NCBI GenBank assembly: GCA_002375995.1
Contig: DFNI01000002.1
Location: 1-27,965 of the forward strand
Direction: 5' to 3'
Source: Acetothermia bacterium UBA3571
Lineage (GTDB): Bacteria > Bipolaricaulota > Bipolaricaulia > Bipolaricaulales > Bipolaricaulaceae
DNA length: 27,965 bases
A model generated the notes under the pieces. That model was not told the DNA's origin. It saw only the letters and a list, made by a program, of their open reading frames with translations, and made no database searches. Made by a program: the position numbers and the translations under genes. Below, piece by piece: positions 24,468 through 27,965 of the stretch; the first letter of the stretch is position 1; each line of letters starts with the position of its first letter.

Positions 24468-25339
24468 CGATACTGCATCAGCTGCTCTTGGGGGATCTCT
24501 TCAATAGCGATCCCAGGCATGGGCTCCCCGAGGTCCTCGGACACTTCCGCCAGGAGCTCGGGGTCATCGTAGTGGGTCGTGGCGAGCACGATGGCCCGGG
24601 CCCGCTTTTCAGGGTTCTCAGACTTGAAGATGCCGCTTCCCACGAACACCCCATCGGCCCCGAGCATCCGCATCAGGGCCGCATCGGCGGGGGTGGCGAT
24701 GCCCCCGGCGGCGAAGTTCACTACCGGGAGCCTCCCCAGCTCTTGGATCATCTCCAGCACTTCCACCGGGGCCCCAAGCTCTTTGGCGTAGGAGACGAGC
24801 TCCGCCCGGGACATGTCCCGGAGGCGGCGGATCTGGTCGTTGAGGATGCGCATGTGGCGCACGGCCTCAACCACGTTGCCGGTGCCCGCCTCTCCTTTGG
24901 TGCGGATCATCGCCGCACCTTCGGCGATCCTGCGGGCCGCCTCGCCCAGATCCCGGCAGCCACAGACGAAGGGGACCTTGAATTGCCACTTGTCGATGTG
25001 GTTGAAGGGATCGGCGGGAGTCAGGACCTCGGACTCATCGATGAAATCCACCCCCAAGGCCTCCAGGATCCTGGCCTCGGCGATGTGGCCGATGCGGCAC
25101 TTGGCCATAACGGGGATGGAGACGGCGTCCATGATCTCCTTGATGCGTTTGGGATCGGCCATGCGGGCCACACCGCCCTGCTTGCGGATATCGGCGGGTA
25201 CCCTTTCCAGGGCCATGACCGCCACCGCCCCGGCGGCCTCAGCGATCTCCGCCTGCTCGGGGGTGGTCACGTCCATGATCACCCCGCCCTTGAACATCTC
25301 AGCGAAACCGGTCTTCACCCGGTAAGTCCCCTTCTGCAT
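24464..25339 (-). CDS. pdxS: Pyridoxal 5'-phosphate synthase lyase subunit
   Basis: Protein of 291 residues, the usual PdxS length. It builds PLP from ribose 5-phosphate, glyceraldehyde 3-phosphate and ammonia in a (beta/alpha)8 barrel. The key residues line up: D23 (VIMDV), K80 (VMAKCRIGH), which forms the covalent sugar adduct, and K148 (RTKGEAGTG), which swings the intermediate between sites. The phosphate-binding GGIATPADA and GSGIFKS motifs are intact. A GAGGAG ribosome site precedes the ATG. Glyceraldehyde 3-phosphate is also the substrate of the gap product encoded two genes on, which may explain the clustering. It lies 62 bases after the mini-lipoprotein gene, with no terminator seen between them. 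Confidence 0.98.
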   Translation of the reverse strand: MQKGTYRVKTGFAEMFKGGVIMDVTTPEQAEIAEAAGAVAVMALERVPADIRKQGGVARMADPKRIKEIMDAVSIPVMAKCRIGHIAEARILEALGVDFIDESEVLTPADPFNHIDKWQFKVPFVCGCRDLGEAARRIAEGAAMIRTKGEAGTGNVVEAVRHMRILNDQIRRLRDMSRAELVSYAKELGAPVEVLEMIQELGRLPVVNFAAGGIATPADAALMRMLGADGVFVGSGIFKSENPEKRARAIVLATTHYDDPELLAEVSEDLGEPMPGIAIEEIPQEQLMQYR

Positions 25340-25401
25340 CGCTCCTCACCCCGGATCCGTGGGGTTTCTCACCGTTATCCTGCGCCAGAAAGGCCTTGGT
25401 T

Positions 25402-25494
25402 TCAAGAGCAGTAAGGGCAGCCCCCGCCACACCCAACGAGGAGGAAAGCAAGCCCGAATAACAGGCCAAGGGCCAAATACTTGAGGATACGCAT
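25402..25494 (-). CDS. 30-residue mini-lipoprotein with a CPYC motif
   Basis: A very short gene with strong start signals: promoter TTGCCA-18-TATAAT, then GGAGGTGA about five bases before the ATG. The product has a basic start (MRILK), a hydrophobic core to about residue 20 and a lipobox LVGC, so C22 would be lipidated. The mature peptide would be only nine residues, C-GGGCPYCS. CPYC is the classic glutaredoxin-type dithiol motif, here without any fold around it. It lies directly opposite the DUF1573-rhodanese and thioredoxin-CcdA genes and in front of pdxS. It could be a membrane-tethered dithiol or metal ligand, or chiefly a leader whose translation affects pdxS. Function is unproven, and a protein this short needs expression evidence. 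Confidence 0.7.
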   Translation of the reverse strand: MRILKYLALGLLFGLAFLLVGCGGGCPYCS

Positions 25495-25513
25495 ATTTCA
25501 CCTCCGTAAGCGG

Positions 25514-25543
25514 ATTATAAAATCTCCGTTTGATACCTGGCAA
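25514..25543 (-). promoter_or_regulatory. Promoter for the mini-lipoprotein/pdxST array
   Basis: On the minus strand, TTGCCA (25538-25543) and perfect TATAAT (25514-25519) are 18 bases apart. The transcript would start near 25507, about 12 bases before the ATG, leaving just room for the ribosome binding site at 25498-25505. Confidence 0.75.
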
Positions 25544-25644
25544 TCGCTTCCAGTTATGTCATTGGCAGGGATGGGGAACCGAAAAGTCCTTTGTGCTGTA
25601 AAATCTTTGGAGAAAACACTACGGGAAAGGAGAGGTGAGCTTCG

Positions 25645-26694
25645 ATGAGATTCGCGTTCGCGATGTTCCTCCTCATTATCCCGGCGCTGGTCATGGCAGC
25701 GCCCAAGATCGTGGTGGACCAAGCGGTTTACGATTTCGGCGAGATAAAGGAGGGCACGATAGTAACTCACGCCTTCGTGATCCGGAACGAGGGAACCGAC
25801 CCCCTAGTTTTCACCCGCAGGCCCTACTCGAGCTGTGGTTGTACCGTAGCGGCGCTGCCCAAGGAGGTATTGCTGCCTGGTGAGTCCTTGGAGCTGGTGG
25901 CTACCTTCGATTCCACTGGATTCGGTGGCCGGCACGTGCGCAAAGAGATCCGTGTTTACACCAACGATCCCGAAAATCCAGTGACGGTTCTGGCGTTGGT
26001 GGGGTATGTCCGCGCGGCGGAGCCCCATGAACGGTCGGCGTGGAACCTGCAGTACAGCCTCTACCTCCTGATAGATGTGCGCTCCCCGGAGGAATACGCC
26101 CGTGCCCATCTTTTGGGGGCCATCAACATCCCCTTCCGGGACCTTTCCCAAAAGATCAGCGAGTTCTCGACACAGGTGTTGATCTTCCTTTACGACAACG
26201 CGGGGGAGACCGCCCTGCAGGCGGCGGCGATGTTGGAGCAGAAGGGGTATCGGTTCGCCCGGGCTCTGAAGGGGGGATTGGTGGAGTGGCAGTCCCGTTA
26301 CGGGAACCTCTTCATCGAATTTGGAGAAGAAGGGCCGTTTACCTTCCAAGGCGAGCCCCGCTCGGGCCAACACGCGGTGGATCCCCAACAGCTTCTTTCC
26401 CGCTACGTGATCGTCCTGGACGTGCGCCCTCCTGAGGAGTTCGCCGCGGGGCACCTTGCGGGGGCGATCAACGTGGATCCGGGGACTTTGCCCCAGTGGA
26501 TCGTAGACCATCTGCCCCGCAGCCTTCCCCAAGGGGTAAAGCTCTCCATCTGGTGCGTGGACGAAGACGGGACCAGGTCTTGTCCCGCCGCCAAGTACAT
26601 CCGCTCCCAGGGATACGAGGCCTGGTGTGTCCTCGGGGGACTCTCCCAGTGGAGGAAACGTTACGACAACCTGCTCATCATCCCATCGGAGTGA
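25645..26694 (+). CDS. Exported DUF1573 protein fused to two rhodanese domains
   Basis: Protein of 349 residues; AAGGAGAGGTGA precedes the ATG. A signal peptide (1-19, AMA|AP) leads into a DUF1573 Ig-like domain (about 22-122: YDFGEIKEGTIVTHAFVIRNEG split at KEG, then SSCGCT with C64/C66, and VYTNDPENP). Rhodanese domain 1 (about 138-222) has LLIDVRSPEEYARAHLLGAINIP split after EEY, but its active loop reads FLYDNAGETAL with no cysteine, so it is probably non-catalytic. Domain 2 (about 253-345) has VLDVRPPEEFAAGH and the loop WCVDEDGTRS with C304 in the catalytic place. It is probably an extracytoplasmic sulfur- or thiol-handling protein. It is followed by a terminator and then the thioredoxin-CcdA gene, and is divergent from the mini-lipoprotein gene. 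Confidence 0.87.
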   Translation: MRFAFAMFLLIIPALVMAAPKIVVDQAVYDFGEIKEGTIVTHAFVIRNEGTDPLVFTRRPYSSCGCTVAALPKEVLLPGESLELVATFDSTGFGGRHVRKEIRVYTNDPENPVTVLALVGYVRAAEPHERSAWNLQYSLYLLIDVRSPEEYARAHLLGAINIPFRDLSQKISEFSTQVLIFLYDNAGETALQAAAMLEQKGYRFARALKGGLVEWQSRYGNLFIEFGEEGPFTFQGEPRSGQHAVDPQQLLSRYVIVLDVRPPEEFAAGHLAGAINVDPGTLPQWIVDHLPRSLPQGVKLSIWCVDEDGTRSCPAAKYIRSQGYEAWCVLGGLSQWRKRYDNLLIIPSE

Positions 26695-26706
26695 TCGAAT
26701 TTCGCC

Positions 26707-26740
26707 GGGGGAGGAGACCGCCGTCTCCTCCCCCTTTCTT
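26707..26740 (+). terminator. Rho-independent terminator
   Basis: A perfect 12-bp stem, GGGGGAGGAGAC / GTCTCCTCCCCC, with a 4-base CGCC loop is followed by TTTCTT. It lies 13 bases after the stop of the rhodanese gene and separates it at least partly from the 26783 gene. Its stem differs from the GGGGCCGG type used elsewhere in the window. Confidence 0.8.
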
Positions 26741-26782
26741 CTGCGACGTTAAACTCCAGGAAACTGGCTCCGAGGAGGGAAT

Positions 26783-27940
26783 ATGAGGAGGGCCATATCG
26801 ATTTTTGTGATCGCGATACTCGTTTCCGCATGTGCTTGCGCTACCGACCTCCTTTTTTTCCGTCGCCACGGCTGTTCCCACTGTGCCAAGATCGAGGAAG
26901 CCCTGGAGAAGGAGATACTCCCCCGGTATCCGAAGCTCGAGGTCCGTTATTACGAGGTCGATGAGCCCGAGGCCCAGGAGCTCTTAGCCAAGCTGTTCAA
27001 GGCCTACGGCGTCGAAGTGGACCTTCAGGAGATCTATACCCCCCTTATCTTCGTGGGGGACTACGCCCTCATCGCCATGGGGGGGCTGGCGGGCGGGCTC
27101 AAGGTATACGGGATGGAGCCTGAGCCCTTCGAGGCCGTGGGGCCTGCGGAGGAGATGATGCTTGAGGAGGCCATCCGCCGCGCCATCGAAGAGGACGCGC
27201 CCTCTCCCCTGACCAAGGTGAAAGGGATAGAAGCCGAGGGTTTGGCCGAAGCCCTCACCATTCCCGCATTGGTCCTCGCCGCCGCGGCCGACTCGGTAAA
27301 CCCGTGTACCTTCGCGGTGCTGATTCTCCTTTTGGGGACTCTTCTTGTGGCCGGGCGCCGGGGGAAGGTCATATGGGTGGGACTTTCGTTCGTGGCCGCC
27401 ATCTACATCAGTTACTTCCTCATGGGCCTCGGGATCTTCACCGCGATCCAGTCGGCGGGGGTGCAGCGTCCATTCGTTCTCGCGGTCTCGTCGCTGGCGA
27501 TCCTTTTGGGCCTTTGGAACATGAAGGATTACTTCGCCTATGGGAAGTGGTTCACCATCGAGGTGCCAAAGAGGTGGCGTCCTATCGTGAAAAAGCTCAC
27601 CAGCTCCGCTGTCACCATCCCCGGGGCGTTCGCCGTTGGGGTGTTGGATTCGTTATTCCTCCTTCCCTGCTCCTCGGGCCCCTACATCGCCATCCTGGCG
27701 CTGCTCCAGGGGGTGGGGGTGAGCCGGCTTTTGGGGGTCCTGTATCTCCTTCTCTACAACTTCATCTTCGTGATCCCGCTCCTTGTGATCACCCTGGGGA
27801 TCCACTTCGGGTTCACCACCACCGCCCGGGCGGAGCGGTGGCGTTCAGCCCGCCTGGGCACACTCCACTTCGTGGCTGGGCTGGTGATGTTCCTTTTGGG
27901 GGCGGGGATGATCGTGGCGTTGCAGTTTGGGTACCTCTAG
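26783..27940 (+). CDS. Thioredoxin-CcdA/DsbD-type thiol transporter fusion
   Basis: Protein of 385 residues; GAGGAGGG precedes the ATG. An N-terminal signal (1-20) contains VSAC, which could be a lipobox. A thioredoxin-like domain (about 21-120) has C31-S-H-C34 (RHGCSHC) and the cis-Pro loop YTPLIFVG. After a linker, six or so membrane helices (about 157-380) form a CcdA/DsbD-like transporter with its two redox cysteines in NPCTF (C175) and LPCSSGP (C296). Such proteins pass electrons from cytoplasmic thioredoxin to the outside, here apparently to their own extracytoplasmic domain. Domain order is thioredoxin first, the reverse of DsbD's C-terminal one. Likely partners are the neighbouring rhodanese and mini-lipoprotein. 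No clear promoter of its own is visible; it may be reached by read-through. The 25 bases after its stop hold nothing I can name. Confidence 0.87.
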   Translation: MRRAISIFVIAILVSACACATDLLFFRRHGCSHCAKIEEALEKEILPRYPKLEVRYYEVDEPEAQELLAKLFKAYGVEVDLQEIYTPLIFVGDYALIAMGGLAGGLKVYGMEPEPFEAVGPAEEMMLEEAIRRAIEEDAPSPLTKVKGIEAEGLAEALTIPALVLAAAADSVNPCTFAVLILLLGTLLVAGRRGKVIWVGLSFVAAIYISYFLMGLGIFTAIQSAGVQRPFVLAVSSLAILLGLWNMKDYFAYGKWFTIEVPKRWRPIVKKLTSSAVTIPGAFAVGVLDSLFLLPCSSGPYIAILALLQGVGVSRLLGVLYLLLYNFIFVIPLLVITLGIHFGFTTTARAERWRSARLGTLHFVAGLVMFLLGAGMIVALQFGYL

Positions 27941-27965
27941 GGTGTACTGTTTCACAAAGGTGTTG

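Noticed and set aside
25340..25401. Riboswitch or attenuator between the mini-lipoprotein gene and pdxS
   Set aside because: Only 62 bases, with no stable hairpin plus T-run and no known aptamer pattern that I can see.
24488..25414. Plus-strand open frame of 308 codons opposite pdxS
   Set aside because: Shadow of the highly conserved pdxS gene; it also overlaps the mini-lipoprotein gene antisense.
25562..25604. TTGGCA ... TAAAAT as promoter for the rhodanese gene
   Set aside because: The hexamers are 31 bases apart, too far for a sigma-70 promoter; TAAAAT alone is not enough.

Overview
The window is about 60% GC by eye and reads as bacterial chromosome: densely packed housekeeping genes next to a secreted-protein region. 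I recognise no plasmid, phage, insertion sequence, CRISPR array, rRNA or tRNA. The proteins suggest a Gram-negative-type, anaerobic or thermophilic, poorly sampled lineage. Three beta-rich exported proteins end in phenylalanine like outer-membrane barrels, there are several lipoproteins, and many exported proteases carry PKD/CARDB domains. The overall flavour resembles candidate phylum Bipolaricaulota (Acetothermia/OP1), but that is a guess from gene style, not a search.

Layout. (1) 1-6460, minus strand: a small Cys-Cys surface protein (19-810), a giant multidomain subtilisin (916-5706), and a secreted protein resembling a detached subtilisin propeptide (5717-6460). (2) 6605-7976, plus: a probably abundant Cys-Cys surface protein with a near-consensus promoter and a perfect terminator. 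(3) 8063-10172: a decayed MNT-type nucleotidyltransferase running into aspS. (4) 10244-15510, plus: a three-gene surface operon (second large Cys-Cys protein, Ig/FN3-like lipoprotein, subtilisin lipoprotein) closed by a bidirectional terminator. (5) 15519-25494, minus: an almost gapless array, reading a 30-residue lipoprotein, pdxS, pdxT, gap, comF, a metallo-beta-lactamase fold hydrolase, dnaG, rpoD, miaA, nnr and tatD. (6) 25645-27940, plus: two exported redox/sulfur proteins, a DUF1573-double rhodanese and a thioredoxin-CcdA fusion.

How they may work together. The left half is envelope-related: one cysteine-rich surface family is interleaved with surface proteases, so the proteases may process or turn over this coat, or share its assembly route (inference). 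The minus-strand array combines vitamin B6 synthesis, glycolysis, replication priming, the main sigma factor, tRNA modification and metabolite repair. The right end is a small extracytoplasmic thiol neighbourhood in which a CPYC mini-lipoprotein is divergently transcribed from the rhodanese and CcdA genes.

Most notable: the cysteine-patterned surface family with orphan Shine-Dalgarno sequences in both large paralogues' leaders; the 30-residue CPYC lipoprotein with its own promoter; the split propeptide/protease pair; a solute-binding-protein-like domain at the N-terminus of the giant protease; and several promoters so close to start codons that leaderless mRNAs are likely.
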